Counted from the stretch's first letter, positions 1-8,421 are shown. The stretch: DNA of 64,000 nucleotides from Sporosarcina sp. FSL K6-2383 (GCF_038618305.1 NZ_CP152017.1:186001-250000); one strand, 5' to 3'. Made by a program: numbers and translations. Notes: generated by a model from the letters alone, not told the origin.

Positions 1-2
1 CA

Positions 3-278
3 GAGGAATCGAGCCATATTGGAGTCGCAAGTAAGGTAGTTAGTGGTCAAGCCGATGTAGGCGTAGGTATTGAAAAAGCCGCCCGCCTCGTCGACGTCGA
101 CTTTATCCCCATTATTCAAGAGCATTATGACTTGGTTATCATGAAGACGCCGAAAAACGCCGAGTTCATCGAGCAATTACAAAGTATTGTGCAATCTGAA
201 TCCTTCCAAAATGAACTCGAGGCAATTGGAGGCTATGACCTATCACGAACAGGGGAAATTATGTACGAGACTCCTTAA
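3..278 (+). CDS. C-terminal part of a PBP-like substrate-binding domain protein, probable molybdate-responsive regulator (5' truncated by window edge)
   Basis: An open frame enters from the left edge and ends at a TAA; about 91 residues are visible. They contain a stretch of the type SSHIGVAS...GQADVGVGIEKAA...DFIPIIQEHYDLVI, followed by a region ending in SESFQNELEAIGGYD. This resembles the C-terminal half of PBP-like domains found in molybdate-related regulators (HTH plus periplasmic-binding-like domain) and in ModA-like proteins. It is convergent with modC and overlaps its 3' end by about 20 bp. The location beside modABC suggests it senses molybdate or a molybdenum cofactor precursor. The HTH half would lie outside the window, so the regulator assignment is inference. 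Confidence 0.6.
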   Translation, partial: EESSHIGVASKVVSGQADVGVGIEKAARLVDVDFIPIIQEHYDLVIMKTPKNAEFIEQLQSIVQSESFQNELEAIGGYDLSRTGEIMYETP

Positions 279-894
279 TGACCCCTTGTTCAAGGAACAG
301 AATACGATCACCTAACTTTTCAGCCTCATCCATATCATGCGTCACAATAATAAATGGAATTTTCCACATGTAATGGAGTCTCAGTAGTTCGTCTTGACAC
401 TCAATACGCGTTTCACGATCCAAGGCAGACAACGGCTCATCTAATAATAAAACAGAAGGCTCCGTCACCAAGGCACGCGCCAACGCGACTCGTTGCTTTT
501 CTCCACCTGAAATCTGGTGGGGATATTTTTTGATTAAATGCCCAATCCCTAACACACTAAGCAATTGATCACTGCGCGACAGCGCAATTTTATCTTTCAC
601 ACCATAGTTAATATTCTTTTCTACCGTCATATGTGGAAACAGCGCATAGTCTTGGAATAAGTACCCAACATTTCTTTTCTGCGGCGGCAATGATTGACCT
701 TTCCCTTGAAAATACACTTCCCCATTCAACGTCACTAAGCCCTCATCTGGCTGATCAAGTCCGGCAATCACATTCAAAATCGTCGTTTTCCCCGACCCCG
801 AAGGCCCGACTAACACAACAATTTCATCCTCTATTTTCAAGTGAACATCCACTGAAAAATGTGCCAATGCTTTTTTTATTTGCACGTCTAACAT
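259..894 (-). CDS. modC: Molybdate ABC transporter ATP-binding protein ModC (short form)
   Basis: ABC ATPase that would power molybdate uptake with ModB and ModA at the membrane. Walker A (GPSGSGKTT) lies about 30 residues from the start, followed by the signature SGGEKQR and Walker B with LLLDEPLSALD, and an H-loop THD. The protein ends soon after the ATPase core at about 211 aa, so it lacks the C-terminal molybdate-binding (Mop/TOBE) extension of longer ModC proteins. A GTG at 906 directly follows the modB stop, but it has no ribosome-binding site; the ATG at 894 has a weak GGGTG upstream and is preferred. Third gene of modABC. Confidence 0.88.
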   Translation of the reverse strand: MLDVQIKKALAHFSVDVHLKIEDEIVVLVGPSGSGKTTILNVIAGLDQPDEGLVTLNGEVYFQGKGQSLPPQKRNVGYLFQDYALFPHMTVEKNINYGVKDKIALSRSDQLLSVLGIGHLIKKYPHQISGGEKQRVALARALVTEPSVLLLDEPLSALDRETRIECQDELLRLHYMWKIPFIIVTHDMDEAEKLGDRILFLEQGVIKESRT

Positions 895-906
895 CCAAAC
901 ACCCAC

Positions 907-1596
907 TTATGTATGTCCATTTTTATACCGCTGCATATTACGCCTGCTCCACCAATTCAACCACATAATCGTACTGAAACCGAGTGCTACGATAATAACG
1001 ACCCAAAAAGCTGCCTTTTCCGTTTGCCCCGATTCTACTGCAAAGTAGATGGCCATCGGAATCGTATCCGTCTTGCCCGGAATATAGCCAGCTAACATTA
1101 ATGTCGCACCAAACTCACCAAGTCCACGCGCAAACGACAATACCAATCCCGCCAACAACCCCGGCCAGGCAAGCGGAAAGGTGATCGTTCGAAATACCTT
1201 CCACTCTGAAGCCCCCATCGTCCGAGCGGCATTTTCCATTCGACTATCTAAACTATCAAATGCCGCACTCGCACTTTGATACATCAACGGAAAAGAAACG
1301 ACAATCGACGCAATCACCGCACCAATCCACGTAAATACAATCTGAACATCAAACCACTCTAACAGCCAACTACCGATCCATCCTTTTTTACCAAACAGAA
1401 TGAGCAGCCCAAAACCAACAACAGTCGGCGGTAGCACCAATGGCAATAGAAATAATGATTCAATAATACTTTTACCAAAAAATTGTTTTCTCGAAAATAA
1501 ATGAGCAAAAAACACACCCGTTATGAACACAATAACAGTCGAGATCCCCGCTATTTTTAACGATAACATCAATGGTGTGTAGTCAGTCACAGTCAC
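907..1596 (-). CDS. modB: Molybdate ABC transporter permease ModB
   Basis: Integral membrane permease of about 229 aa with roughly five to six hydrophobic segments. The cytoplasmic EAA-type coupling loop is visible as AARTMGASEWKVF followed by FPLAWPGLLAG, and the typical GEFGATLMLAGYIPG sequence follows. These are hallmarks of ModB/CysT-type permeases. Translation starts at a GTG preceded by a GGGGGA Shine-Dalgarno. It lies 15 bp downstream of modA and abuts modC, so the three genes look like one transcript. Tungstate specificity cannot be excluded from sequence alone, but the linkage to ModA and a PBP-like regulator favours molybdate. Confidence 0.9.
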   Translation of the reverse strand: MTVTDYTPLMLSLKIAGISTVIVFITGVFFAHLFSRKQFFGKSIIESLFLLPLVLPPTVVGFGLLILFGKKGWIGSWLLEWFDVQIVFTWIGAVIASIVVSFPLMYQSASAAFDSLDSRMENAARTMGASEWKVFRTITFPLAWPGLLAGLVLSFARGLGEFGATLMLAGYIPGKTDTIPMAIYFAVESGQTEKAAFWVVIIVALGFSTIMWLNWWSRRNMQRYKNGHT

Positions 1597-1611
1597 AAGT
1601 ATTCCCCCTAC

Positions 1612-2388
1612 TTACTGGAAACCATATTTCTTCAAAATTTCTTTTCCTTCATCACCTGTTAAAAACGCCAAAAACGCTTTAGCTTCTTCAGGATGTTTAG
1701 TTTCCGAAACAACCGCACCAGGATAGACAATCGGCTCATGCCATTCCACATTAGCAGTCGCCAACACTTTCACCTTGTCCGACATTTTCGCATCACTAGA
1801 ATAAACCACACCTAAATCCGCATTGCCCATTTCCACATGCGTCAACACTTGGCGCACATCCGAGCCTAACACCATCTTATCCTGCAACGGCTCCCATAAG
1901 CCAATATTCTCCAACACTTCTTTTGTATAACGCCCAACCGGCACACTTTCAGGCTCCCCAATGGCAAAATGCGTAATTGCCGACGGATCAATATCTTCAA
2001 ACGATTCCACAGTCAAAGACTCATCCTTATTTGTGATTAAGACCAGTTCATTCGCCGTAAAATCAGTACGTGTTCCTTCTACTAACAGCTCCCCTTCATC
2101 CAATGTATTCATATCCTTTGAACTTGCGGATAAGAACACATCTGACGGCGCACCTTGCTCAATTTGCTGCACCAGCTTTCCTGAACTGCCAAAGTTAAAA
2201 GTGACTCTAATATTTTCATGTTGCTGTTCAAAGCTAGTTTTCATGTCCGTCAAAGCATCCGTTAAACTAGCAGCGGCTGACACCATAATTTCAACCGGTT
2301 CAGCCGACATATCCGCCCTCTCAGCAGAACAACCTGCAGAGAAAAGTAACAAACAACTAATTACAAAAAGCCATGCTCTTTTTTTCAA
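1612..2388 (-). CDS. modA: Molybdate-binding lipoprotein ModA
   Basis: Extracellular solute-binding protein delivering molybdate to ModB/ModC. The N-terminus is a lipoprotein signal peptide: basic MKKR, a hydrophobic core, then lipobox FSAGC with lipidated Cys20. The mature part contains the family features SAAASLTDAL, NFGSSGKLVQQIEQGAPSDVF and the late region GNADLGVVYSSDA. At 258 aa it has normal family length. The start codon is a TTG with a GGTGGG ribosome-binding site. It is first in the modABC operon, directly behind the promoter and inverted repeat at 2414-2471, so its expression is probably repressed by a DNA-binding regulator. Confidence 0.92.
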   Translation of the reverse strand: MKKRAWLFVISCLLLFSAGCSAERADMSAEPVEIMVSAAASLTDALTDMKTSFEQQHENIRVTFNFGSSGKLVQQIEQGAPSDVFLSASSKDMNTLDEGELLVEGTRTDFTANELVLITNKDESLTVESFEDIDPSAITHFAIGEPESVPVGRYTKEVLENIGLWEPLQDKMVLGSDVRQVLTHVEMGNADLGVVYSSDAKMSDKVKVLATANVEWHEPIVYPGAVVSETKHPEEAKAFLAFLTGDEGKEILKKYGFQ

Positions 2389-2413
2389 TCAAAACCCACC
2401 TATTTATCATTAG

Positions 2414-2471
2414 ATATAATTAGTTACTACTCGACATAACTAATTATATTTAAGGATATTCTATGGGTCAA
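2414..2471 (-). promoter_or_regulatory. mod operon promoter overlapped by a perfect 13-bp inverted repeat (operator)
   Basis: Read on the minus strand there is a -35 TTGACC (2466-2471), a 17-bp spacer and a -10 TATAAT (2443-2448). A perfect inverted repeat with arms 2414-2426 and 2437-2449 (arm ATATAATTAGTTA) and a 10-bp spacer covers the -10 and the start-site region. This is the geometry of a repressor operator for modABC. The sequence is not the Escherichia coli ModE box; a molybdate-responsive regulator is the likely ligand (inference). Confidence 0.8.
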
Positions 2472-2518
2472 GGTATTATCCAAGTAATAGGGAAATCCCT
2501 ATTAGCCGTCAAGATAAA

Positions 2519-2553
2519 CAAAAGCCCTTCTCCATATGAAACGGAAAGGGCTT
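2519..2553 (-). terminator. Intrinsic terminator downstream of the lactonase gene
   Basis: On the minus strand an AAGCCCTTTCC arm pairs with GGAGAAGGGCTT and is followed by a T-rich tract. It lies about 50 bp after the stop of the gene at 2606-3652 and separates it from the mod operon. Confidence 0.8.
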
Positions 2554-2605
2554 AGAGAGCGAATCAACTTGTAAATTTCTACATTTTAAAAATAGGAGAG
2601 CCTTT

Positions 2606-3652
2606 TTACTTTTTTCTCTCAATAACCTTCACGCAAACAGGCCGATTTACAGAGTAGGACTTCCCAGTATCAGTCACCAAGCCATCCTCATGAATAGTCA
2701 TGACATCGATCTGATGCGTGCGCTCATTTGCAACTAATAGAAACTTCCCATCCGGCACAAGCGCAAAACTTCGAGGCCACTCTCCCCCAGAGAAGATGTG
2801 GTCTAATACTTGTAGCGTCCCATCCGAAGAAACAGCAAACGAAGCGATAGAATGATGTCCACGGTTGGATGCGTAGAGAAATAAACCCGACGACGCGATA
2901 TGAATATCCGCACAAGAATTTGTCCCTTCAAAATCATCAGGAATGGTTTTTACTTTTTGAATCTGCTTCAAACCTCCTCCATCCTCATTGTATGAGTAGA
3001 CCAGTATAGAGGAATCCAGCTCATTGATCACATACAATCTTAGTAAAGTTGGGTGGAAAGCTACATGACGCGGGCCTGTTTGATCCCCCGTCAACACTTC
3101 CTCCACAAAAACCAACTTCGCTTGAGCTTCGTCAAATTCATAGACGATCAAACGATTCATCCCCAAATCAGTCACAATATACCGATTTGTGCCCGGTATA
3201 TTTCTAATTGTATGCGGATGCGAATCAACTCCAAGCGAAGACGCCGCCTCTGTGTAGTCCTGGATATCGGACACAACCTCAATAGCACCTGATTCGTTTA
3301 ACGGCTGAACAACCACATTTCCTTGCCCATAATTTGCAGTAAACAAAAATTTCCTATCTTTCACCTCATTGTAACAAGGACTACTTCCATGAACGGATTG
3401 TCGGTTTATTTCAGTCAGACTCGTATCGGAAAAGTCCACTTCATAACTGACCGTTTCCCCTTTTCCCACTTCACTTACTGCATACAGCCGATTGAGGGAA
3501 TCATTCAGCGTGACAAATGATGGGTTTTTAATTCCCCCAGTAGAGCCCAGCTTACTTAACTCACCATTATCAGCGTCAAAAGTAAACCAATGAATCAGGT
3601 CCTCTTCTTCACTACCATAGCAGCTCACAAAAACATCATATCGTTTGAACAC
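2606..3652 (-). CDS. pgl: Lactonase-family beta-propeller protein, probable 6-phosphogluconolactonase
   Basis: About 348 aa with the repeated blade pattern of the YbhE/Pgl-type seven-bladed propeller. Typical landmarks are GVDSHPHTIRNIPGTNRYIVTDLGMNR near the middle, GPRHVAFHP, DIHIASSGLFLYASNRGHHSIA, and GGEWPRSFALVPDGKFLLVANE near the C-terminus. Characterised members hydrolyse 6-phosphogluconolactone in the oxidative pentose phosphate pathway, but many relatives are unassigned. An in-frame ATG at 3670 lacks a ribosome-binding site; the GTG at 3652 sits seven bases after AAAAGGGG and is preferred. It is monocistronic, with its own terminator. Confidence 0.75.
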   Translation of the reverse strand: MFKRYDVFVSCYGSEEEDLIHWFTFDADNGELSKLGSTGGIKNPSFVTLNDSLNRLYAVSEVGKGETVSYEVDFSDTSLTEINRQSVHGSSPCYNEVKDRKFLFTANYGQGNVVVQPLNESGAIEVVSDIQDYTEAASSLGVDSHPHTIRNIPGTNRYIVTDLGMNRLIVYEFDEAQAKLVFVEEVLTGDQTGPRHVAFHPTLLRLYVINELDSSILVYSYNEDGGGLKQIQKVKTIPDDFEGTNSCADIHIASSGLFLYASNRGHHSIASFAVSSDGTLQVLDHIFSGGEWPRSFALVPDGKFLLVANERTHQIDVMTIHEDGLVTDTGKSYSVNRPVCVKVIERKK

Positions 3653-3796
3653 ATCATTACCCCTTTTCATCTCGTTAGAATCTTAAAGTAGAGTATAACC
3701 GCTCTTATTCATAATTTCCATTTTCCTCCGTCTATTTCCCCCAATATGAATTCCTCCAGCACGAAAAAATTTAGGCGTTTTTCAATCTTCACAGGG

Positions 3797-3960
3797 AAAC
3801 TGAACTACCTTTTCCGAAAACTCGACCACCTATATGACAAACTGAACTACCTTTCACGTAAACTCAACTACCTCGGGGAAACTGGACTACTCTTTTCGCA
3901 AACTCGGCTACCTTTATGACGAACTGAACTACCTTGCTCGAAAACTCGACTACCCCAGGG
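3797..3960. repeat. Tandem array of eight imperfect ~20-21 bp units
   Basis: Eight adjacent units start at 3797, 3817, 3839, 3860, 3879, 3900, 3921 and 3941. The shared core is AACTgaACTACC, alternating with a variant ACTCgACTACC, so there is also a dimeric period of about 41-42 bp. Units vary between 19 and 22 bp. It occupies the middle of the 425-bp gap between the lactonase gene and rpsI. One plus-strand frame would read heptads such as KLNYLFR KLDHLYD, but it lacks a start codon and is broken by indels, so a non-coding array is favoured. Function unknown. Confidence 0.85.
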
Positions 3961-4028
3961 AAATCCCTTTGAGTTTAAATGTGAAGGTTCCGACTCATCC
4001 ACAGTATGGAAATTTTATGTTTTCCTAA

Positions 4029-4067
4029 ACAATAAAAAGCCCTCCTCCACGAATGGAAAAGGGCTTT
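4029..4067 (-). terminator. Intrinsic terminator of rplM-rpsI
   Basis: On the minus strand AAAGCCCT pairs with AGGGCTTT around a GC-containing inner stem, followed by TTTATT. It begins 12 bp after the rpsI stop codon. Confidence 0.85.
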
Positions 4068-4078
4068 GATTTGAAAGA

Positions 4079-4471
4079 TTAACGTTTTGAGAACTGTGGT
4101 GCACGACGTGCGCCTTTAAGACCTGGTTTTTTACGCTCTTTCATTCTTGCATCACGCGTAAGTAGTCCTGCTGATTTCAGCGTTGGACGGAAATCAGGAT
4201 CTACGTTTAGAAGTGCACGTGCAACGCCGTGGCGAATTGCACCTGCTTGACCTGTGTATCCGCCACCGTTGACGTTTACAAGGATATCATAGCTTCCAAG
4301 AGTTTCTGTTGCTACTAGTGGTTGCTTAATGATTTCACGAAGTGTTTCAAATGGGACGTAGTCTTCTGCGTCGCGGTTGTTGATGATAATCTTACCATCT
4401 CCAGGAACCAAACGAACACGAGCTACTGAACTTTTACGACGGCCAGTGCCGAGATATTGTACTTGTGCCAA
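4079..4471 (-). CDS. rpsI: 30S ribosomal protein S9
   Basis: 130-aa S9, full length. The N-terminus [19 protein letters not shown] and the C-terminal tail [11 protein letters not shown] are the family signatures; the basic C-terminal tail reaches toward the ribosomal P site and contacts the tRNA anticodon stem-loop. It follows rplM by 19 bp with an AGGAGG ribosome-binding site and precedes a terminator, forming the usual rplM-rpsI pair. No unusual residues seen. Confidence 0.97.
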   Translation of the reverse strand: MAQVQYLGTGRRKSSVARVRLVPGDGKIIINNRDAEDYVPFETLREIIKQPLVATETLGSYDILVNVNGGGYTGQAGAIRHGVARALLNVDPDFRPTLKSAGLLTRDARMKERKKPGLKGARRAPQFSKR

Positions 4472-4490
4472 AGGTGTTTCCTCCTCTAAA

Positions 4491-4928
4491 TTATCCGATT
4501 AGCTCATATGCTTCCGGTTTTTGTGCTGCGTGTGGATGTTCCGGTCCAGCGTATACGTTCAATTTCTTGAATGTTTGACGACCTAGAGGACCTTTTGGAA
4601 GCATTCCTTTGATAGCCAATTCAAGCATTTTTGTTGGGTAGTTCGTGCGCATTTCTAGCGCTGTACGTGATTTAAGGCTACCAGTGTAACCTGAGTGACG
4701 GTGATACAATTTGTCTTTCAATTTGTTACCTGTAAGTTCGATTTTCTCAGCATTGATGATGATTACGTGATCACCTGTGTCAACGTGTGGTGTGAACGTA
4801 GGTTTATGCTTGCCGCGCAAAAGTGATGCTACTTCTGAAGCAAGACGACCAAGCGTCTGTCCTTCAGCGTCGACAACGAGCCATTTACGCTCTACTTCGT
4901 GACCTTTAGCCATGAATGTTGTACGCAT
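4491..4928 (-). CDS. rplM: 50S ribosomal protein L13
   Basis: 145-aa L13, the usual Bacillus length, with the N-terminal form [21 protein letters not shown] and conserved blocks [22 protein letters not shown] and [18 protein letters not shown]. It binds 23S rRNA early in large-subunit assembly. The start is supported by an AGGAGG site. The 170-bp region upstream carries a promoter and a sequence resembling the L13 leader, so autoregulation is likely. Confidence 0.97.
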   Translation of the reverse strand: MRTTFMAKGHEVERKWLVVDAEGQTLGRLASEVASLLRGKHKPTFTPHVDTGDHVIIINAEKIELTGNKLKDKLYHRHSGYTGSLKSRTALEMRTNYPTKMLELAIKGMLPKGPLGRQTFKKLNVYAGPEHPHAAQKPEAYELIG

Positions 4929-4935
4929 GTTTTTA

Positions 4936-5032
4936 TCCTCCTAAATGAATATCAATTCAATTGTTCCGTTTTCTCTATCCCTAAACACAATTAACCTTCC
5001 GGGGCTTTTTTGTGGGGTTATTGAAATACCAT
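4936..5032 (-). ncRNA. Probable L13 leader (ribosomal protein mRNA leader)
   Basis: The region between the rplM promoter and rplM contains, on the minus strand, AATAACCCCAC, an A-rich loop and GCCCCGGAAGGTT, which can fold into a short hairpin. This matches my recollection of the L13 leader that precedes rplM in Bacillales and is thought to mediate feedback by L13. A covariance-model search would confirm it; I could not run one. Confidence 0.55.
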
Positions 5033-5037
5033 TACCC

Positions 5038-5066
5038 ATCTTATACCGAATCCATCAATAAGTCAA
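5038..5066 (-). promoter_or_regulatory. Predicted promoter of rplM-rpsI
   Basis: Minus-strand TTGACT (5061-5066) and TAAGAT (5038-5043) are separated by 17 bp, with an overlapping TATAAG. It lies between truA and the L13 leader. Confidence 0.6.
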
Positions 5067-5099
5067 GCACCTTTCTTAAAAACACTAGGAAAAGTTGTC

Positions 5100-5846
5100 T
5101 CAGTCCTCGTAGGTTACACTTTCTAAGTACAAACCGTGAGCCGGCGCGGTTTTACTCGCTTCATTACGATCGCGTAATTCCAAAATACGCTTGACGTCAT
5201 CCGGGCTATGCCACCCTCTACCGACTGCCAAAAGCATTCCCGCAATCGTACGGACCATATTGTACAAGAATCCATCGCCCTCAATCGTCATGATCAGATA
5301 CTCCCCTTGTTTTTCGAGGGTCAGCTTCCTGACTGTACGTACTTTATTGGACGTTGCAGTTTTCGATGAGCAATAACTTGTAAAATCATGCTTACCAATT
5401 AAATGAAGTGCCGCCTCCTGCATACGTGCCACATCGGGCCGTAAATCGCCAAGATGAACCGAAAAATTACGATCGAAAGGGCTATGCACTTCACTATAAG
5501 ACCATCTATAGCTGTACGTCTTACCCTTTGCTGAATAACGCGCATGAAAATTCTCATCGACATATTCTACGCCAATAATTCTTATATCCGTAGGTAATAA
5601 AACATTCAATGCACGTTGCCAGCGATCGAGAGGAAGCCCAAGCGATGTGTCAAAATGAATGACCTGTCCATTAGCATGAACACCAGCATCCGTTCGTCCA
5701 CTTGCTACCGAATGCACAGGCACCGTTTTGTGAATCTTCACCAACGCCTTATCAATTTCCGATTGCACGGTTCGCATACCTGGTTGGGACTGATATCCTG
5801 CAAAGTTTGTTCCATCATAGGAAACAACTGCTTTCACACGTGTCAT
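5100..5846 (-). CDS. truA: tRNA pseudouridine(38-40) synthase TruA
   Basis: Isomerises uridine to pseudouridine at positions 38-40 in the anticodon stem-loop of many tRNAs. Family marks are VSYDGTNFAGYQ at the N-terminus, the catalytic-Asp motif SGRTDAGVHANGQVIHF, and FLYNMVRTIAGML near the C-terminus. About 248 aa. A TTG at 5852 is possible but sits only 3 bp from the GGAGG; the ATG at 5846 has optimal spacing and is chosen. It follows ecfT by 13 bp, the conserved ecfA1-ecfA2-ecfT-truA order. Confidence 0.95.
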   Translation of the reverse strand: MTRVKAVVSYDGTNFAGYQSQPGMRTVQSEIDKALVKIHKTVPVHSVASGRTDAGVHANGQVIHFDTSLGLPLDRWQRALNVLLPTDIRIIGVEYVDENFHARYSAKGKTYSYRWSYSEVHSPFDRNFSVHLGDLRPDVARMQEAALHLIGKHDFTSYCSSKTATSNKVRTVRKLTLEKQGEYLIMTIEGDGFLYNMVRTIAGMLLAVGRGWHSPDDVKRILELRDRNEASKTAPAHGLYLESVTYED

Positions 5847-5859
5847 ATGCAACTACCTC

Positions 5860-6657
5860 CTACCCTCTTGCCAGTACAAGAACTACGACAAGAATAGCAA
5901 ACAATACCATAACCAGCGTATCGCGCCAATGCCACTTCAACTGCCGATAGCGCGTTCTTCCCTCGCCCCCGCGATAGCCACGAACCTCCATCGCAACTGC
6001 AAGATCCTCAGCACGCTTAAAGGCGCTGACGAATAAAGGGACGAGAAGTGGAATGACCGCACGAATACGCTGCTTAATAGACCCTGTGCTAATATCCGAG
6101 CCCCTTGCCAACTGCGCTTTCAAAATCTTATCTGTCTCATCCATCAACGTTGGGATGAATCGTAAGGAAATCGACATCATCAGCGCTAACTCATGAACAG
6201 GCAATTTAAAACGTTTAAAGGGACCAAGTAAATCCTCTAGTCCATCTGTAATGGAAATAGGTGATGTCGTCAACGTCAGCACTGACGTCATTAAAACAAG
6301 TACAAGGAAACGAATCGAGATGAAAATAGCTTGTCTTAATCCTTCCTCATAAATTTTAACGAACCCCCAATCCACTAACAATGCTCCCTCTTTTGTGAAA
6401 AAGATATGCATCAAAAACGTAAAAATAATTAGGAATAAGATCGGCTTTAAGCCATTCATCAAAAAGTATAAACGGATACGTGAACTGAAAATAACAAGTA
6501 ACGTAAATCCAAGTAATAGTCCATAAGTCAATGCATTATTTGCTAAAAACACCGTAATGATGAATAAAAAAACAAATGAGAGCTTCGAGCGTGGATCCAG
6601 CTTATGCACAAACGATGTCCCAGGTATAAAGCGACCGAAAATCATCTTTTCTAGCAT
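5860..6657 (-). CDS. ecfT: Energy-coupling factor transporter transmembrane protein EcfT
   Basis: Scaffold membrane subunit that links the two EcfA ATPases to exchangeable substrate-binding S-components for vitamins. 265 aa with several hydrophobic segments in the first half and one near the C-terminus. Both Ala-Arg-Gly type coupling motifs are visible: AQLARGSDIST and AMEVRGYRGG. The ATG overlaps the 3' end of ecfA2 by 7 bp, indicating translational coupling. No S-component gene is nearby, as expected for a shared (group II) ECF module. Confidence 0.95.
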   Translation of the reverse strand: MLEKMIFGRFIPGTSFVHKLDPRSKLSFVFLFIITVFLANNALTYGLLLGFTLLVIFSSRIRLYFLMNGLKPILFLIIFTFLMHIFFTKEGALLVDWGFVKIYEEGLRQAIFISIRFLVLVLMTSVLTLTTSPISITDGLEDLLGPFKRFKLPVHELALMMSISLRFIPTLMDETDKILKAQLARGSDISTGSIKQRIRAVIPLLVPLFVSAFKRAEDLAVAMEVRGYRGGEGRTRYRQLKWHWRDTLVMVLFAILVVVLVLARG

Positions 6658-7526
6658 TTCTGGTCACCCTCTTCCTTCGTCGCTTGGACAATGGCCTCGG
6701 CAAGCTGTTCTTCCGTTAGGGCTAATGTTGGTAAGGAGCGGCCTATCATCTTCTCTATATCACGCTGAAACTTTACAGAACGCGGCAAGCCCAATCTGAA
6801 AGATTTTAGTTTCTCTTCATCTCCGAACACTTCTTGAGGTGTTCCCGATAACACAGAGCTCCCATCATGCATGACAATAATATTATCCGCATAACGTGCA
6901 GCATCCCCCATGCTATGCGTTACAAGAATCATCGTTAGCTGTTCTTCGACATGTAGACGATGGAACAGCTCCATAATTTCTTGTCGTCCTCTTGGATCAA
7001 GTCCAGCTGTCGGCTCGTCCAACACCAATACAGATGGTCTAAACGCTAACACACCTGCAATGGCAACCCGTCGCATTTGCCCGCCGGATAGATCGAATGG
7101 TGACTTCTGCGCAACCTCTGGCGGTAACCCAAGGAGCGCAATCAATTCATGCGCCCGCTTCCTCGCTTCTTCCTCAGGCACACCAAAATTCATTGGTCCA
7201 AACATAATATCTTTTTCAACCGTTTCTTCGAACAGCTGATGCTCAGGAAATTGAAAGACAATCCCTACATGTCTACGGACATCCTTCAAACCCTTAGCCT
7301 TCGTACCCGCAGAAATAGTTGTCTCACCAATTTGGACAACCCCTTCTGATGGTTTCAATAAACCGTTCAAATGCATCAACAACGTCGATTTTCCAGAACC
7401 CGTATGCCCAATGATTGCCGAATAAGAGCCGGAACGGATTGTGGCGTCCACACCTTGCAATGCCCTCTTCTCAAATGGCGTATCTTTTCCATATAAATAG
7501 CCTACTTGCTGAAGTGAGATGTCCAT
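6651..7526 (-). CDS. ecfA2: Energy-coupling factor transporter ATPase EcfA2
   Basis: 291-aa ABC ATPase. Walker A GHTGSGKST lies near residue 40, Q-loop FQFPEHQLF, signature DLSGGQMRRVAIAGVLA, Walker B LVLDEPTAGLD and H-loop THSM. The C-terminal extension after the ATPase core is the EcfA dimerisation region. The gene overlaps ecfA1 by 25 bp and ecfT by 7 bp, so the three are translated as a coupled unit. It forms a heterodimer with EcfA1. Confidence 0.95.
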   Translation of the reverse strand: MDISLQQVGYLYGKDTPFEKRALQGVDATIRSGSYSAIIGHTGSGKSTLLMHLNGLLKPSEGVVQIGETTISAGTKAKGLKDVRRHVGIVFQFPEHQLFEETVEKDIMFGPMNFGVPEEEARKRAHELIALLGLPPEVAQKSPFDLSGGQMRRVAIAGVLAFRPSVLVLDEPTAGLDPRGRQEIMELFHRLHVEEQLTMILVTHSMGDAARYADNIIVMHDGSSVLSGTPQEVFGDEEKLKSFRLGLPRSVKFQRDIEKMIGRSLPTLALTEEQLAEAIVQATKEEGDQKC

Positions 7527-8347
7527 AATTCATTCACCAACTCTTCTTCTGTCATATGTTCACCATCAAGCTCTAATCCAAACTGTCGAAGTAAATTAGA
7601 TACCTTTAACGCAAACGGTAAATCCAATCCAATCGCTTCTAGTTCATCCCCACGAGCAAAAATTTGCTCAGGTGTACCAACTGTTAATACTTTTCCTTTA
7701 TTCATAACGATAATACGATCTGCCAGTAACGCCTCTTCCAAGTCATGCGTAATTGAAATAACGGTCAATCCTGTCTTGCGTTTTAACTCCTCAACGATTC
7801 GAATGACTTCGTCACGTCCCTGGGGGTCTAGCATAGAAGTTGCCTCGTCCATGATTAATAGACGTGGTTCAAGCGCCAGTGCACCCGCAATCGCCACGCG
7901 TTGTTTTTGTCCGCCAGATAAATGGTGCGGCTCATGATTGAGAAAATCGCTCATCTTCACCTGCGCAAGTGAGTCATGGACCCGTATTGTCATTTCTTCA
8001 AAAGGGACTCCATTATTCTCCAATGCAAATGCCACATCATCCTGTACTGTTGAACCAACAAACTGATTATCTGGATTTTGAAAAACAATCCCCATTTGAG
8101 ATCGAATTTCCCAGATATTCTCTTCCGTCAGCTTTTCGACAAATACATTGACATTCCCTTCATCTGGGAATAACAGCCCAATCATCAATTTCGCAAGCGT
8201 CGACTTGCCAGAACCATTATGACCGACAATCGCAATCCATTCACCATCCTGCACCGTGAATGACACGTCATCAATGGCCTTCTTCACTTCCTCATCCTCA
8301 GTTGGATAAGAAAAGCTCACATGGTCGATCGACAGAATCTCCTTCAT
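7502..8347 (-). CDS. ecfA1: Energy-coupling factor transporter ATPase EcfA1
   Basis: About 281 aa. Walker A GHNGSGKST near residue 42, Q-loop FQNPDNQFVGSTV, signature HLSGGQKQRVAIAGALA, Walker B LIMDEATSMLD and H-loop THDLEE identify the first EcfA subunit. The ATG at 8347 lies nine bases after GGAGG and is preferred over the GTG three bases upstream. In B. subtilis this gene follows rplQ closely. Here 490 bp containing a rplQ terminator, a structured RNA candidate and a dispersed repeat separate them, so transcription from a separate promoter is likely. Confidence 0.95.
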   Translation of the reverse strand: MKEILSIDHVSFSYPTEDEEVKKAIDDVSFTVQDGEWIAIVGHNGSGKSTLAKLMIGLLFPDEGNVNVFVEKLTEENIWEIRSQMGIVFQNPDNQFVGSTVQDDVAFALENNGVPFEEMTIRVHDSLAQVKMSDFLNHEPHHLSGGQKQRVAIAGALALEPRLLIMDEATSMLDPQGRDEVIRIVEELKRKTGLTVISITHDLEEALLADRIIVMNKGKVLTVGTPEQIFARGDELEAIGLDLPFALKVSNLLRQFGLELDGEHMTEEELVNELWTSHFSK

Positions 8348-8391
8348 CACCTAACACCTCCGGCTGTATGTACTTTTATGTATATTACGAA

Positions 8392-8421
8392 GGATTCCTT
8401 GCAATAACTGCCAAGGAATCC
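8392..8421. repeat. Perfect 10-bp inverted repeat upstream of ecfA1
   Basis: Arms GGATTCCTTG (8392-8401) and CAAGGAATCC (8412-8421) are separated by a 10-nt loop, 45 bp upstream of the ecfA1 start codon. On the minus strand no T-tract follows, so it is not a canonical terminator. It could be a leader hairpin or a protein site. Confidence 0.7.

Noticed and set aside
3796..3915. Plus-strand heptad-repeat coding sequence (KLNYL-type)
   Set aside because: No start codon or ribosome-binding site, and unit-length changes break the frame to a stop near 3919.
3797..3960. CRISPR array
   Set aside because: Units are ~20 bp and directly adjacent, with no unique spacers of 30-40 bp and no cas genes nearby.
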